Positions 5,668 to 5,749 of a stretch of 5,749 nucleotides of DNA are shown one piece after another. Below the pieces are notes generated by a model that made no database searches, was not told the origin of the DNA, and saw nothing but the letters and a program-made list of their open reading frames with translations. Source of the stretch: Rhodocyclaceae bacterium (GTDB lineage: Bacteria; Pseudomonadota; Gammaproteobacteria; Burkholderiales; Rhodocyclaceae); NCBI GenBank assembly GCA_018262875.1, contig JADFDL010000119.1, forward strand, positions 1-5,749, read 5' to 3'. Position 1 is the first letter of the stretch. Each line of letters opens with the position of its first letter. The translations under genes were made by a program, and so were the position numbers.

Positions 5668-5749
5668 CTATTTCAGTTTGGTCCATTTCATTCTGTTTAG
5701 GGCTTCAATGTGTTCTCTTGCTGCTTCAGGACGCTTCGTCATCCGGTTC
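5668..5749 (-). CDS. Possible 3' end of an unidentified minus-strand gene, cut by the window edge
   Basis: On the minus strand the frame is open from the window edge to TAG (complement of 5668-5670) and encodes 26 residues, with the end reading HIEALNRMKWTKLK. An internal ATG (complement of 5740-5742) would give a 24-residue peptide, but an unseen upstream start is more likely if this is a gene. The segment is basic and helix-like, and its stop lies 26 bases before the DUF3742 start, a spacing that fits a shared minus-strand transcript. Against this, 26 codons are too few to prove coding, and the base composition (about 47% G+C) is far lower than in the rest of the window. I cannot assign a family. 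In related ICEs a relaxase or accessory genes often lie beyond DUF3742, but nothing here identifies one. Confidence 0.35.
   Translation of the reverse strand, partial: NRMTKRPEAAREHIEALNRMKWTKLK

Noticed and set aside
1..5749. CRISPR arrays, tRNA or rRNA genes, insertion sequences, attachment sites, toxin-antitoxin or defence genes
   Set aside because: No regular direct repeats, tRNA-like sequences, terminal inverted repeats, transposase motifs or defence domains were seen on reading both strands.

Overview
The window is a GC-rich stretch (mostly well above 60% G+C by eye) of a proteobacterial integrative and conjugative element (ICE). It carries the distal end of a mating-pair-formation (type IV secretion) gene cluster of the kind found in ICEclc, PAPI/PAGI-type islands and ICEHin1056 relatives (the 'G' class). 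The identification rests on recognising the consecutive PFL_4709, PFL_4710, PFL_4711, small membrane protein, TraG-N and DUF3742 gene order. Base composition and codon use fit a beta- or gammaproteobacterial host (Pseudomonas, Bordetella/Achromobacter or Xanthomonas/Stenotrophomonas type); I cannot name the species.

Layout: (1) 1-433, the 3' part of a RadC-family JAB/JAMM-domain gene, plus strand, cut by the window's left edge. (2) 434-596, an intergenic stretch holding a clean Rho-independent terminator at 459-482. (3) 597-5275, five plus-strand genes packed as one operon: an exported thioredoxin-fold-like PFL_4709 protein, a cysteine-rich TraU-like PFL_4710 protein, an exported PFL_4711 protein of TraH-like size and layout, a 115-aa membrane protein, and a polytopic TraG N-terminal-domain protein. 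Two junctions are 4-base start/stop overlaps (GTGA, ATGA); the other two gaps are 10 and 15 bases. (4) 5282-5641, a minus-strand DUF3742 membrane protein that converges on the operon with only 6 bases between stop codons. (5) 5642-5749, a more AT-rich end (about 47% G+C by hand count over 5661-5749) with the possible C-terminal end of another minus-strand reading frame.

As a system, the three exported proteins and two inner-membrane proteins probably form the periplasmic and inner-membrane part of the conjugation apparatus. Their order parallels the F-plasmid block TrbC/TraW - TraU - TraH - TraG, which in F is devoted to pilus assembly and mating-pair stabilisation. The RadC-like gene is a common ICE passenger of unclear function. 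I see no CRISPR array, tRNA, rRNA, insertion sequence, attachment site or defence system. This is a conserved ICE core region rather than a new system; the least understood parts are the 115-aa protein, DUF3742 and the right-hand edge.
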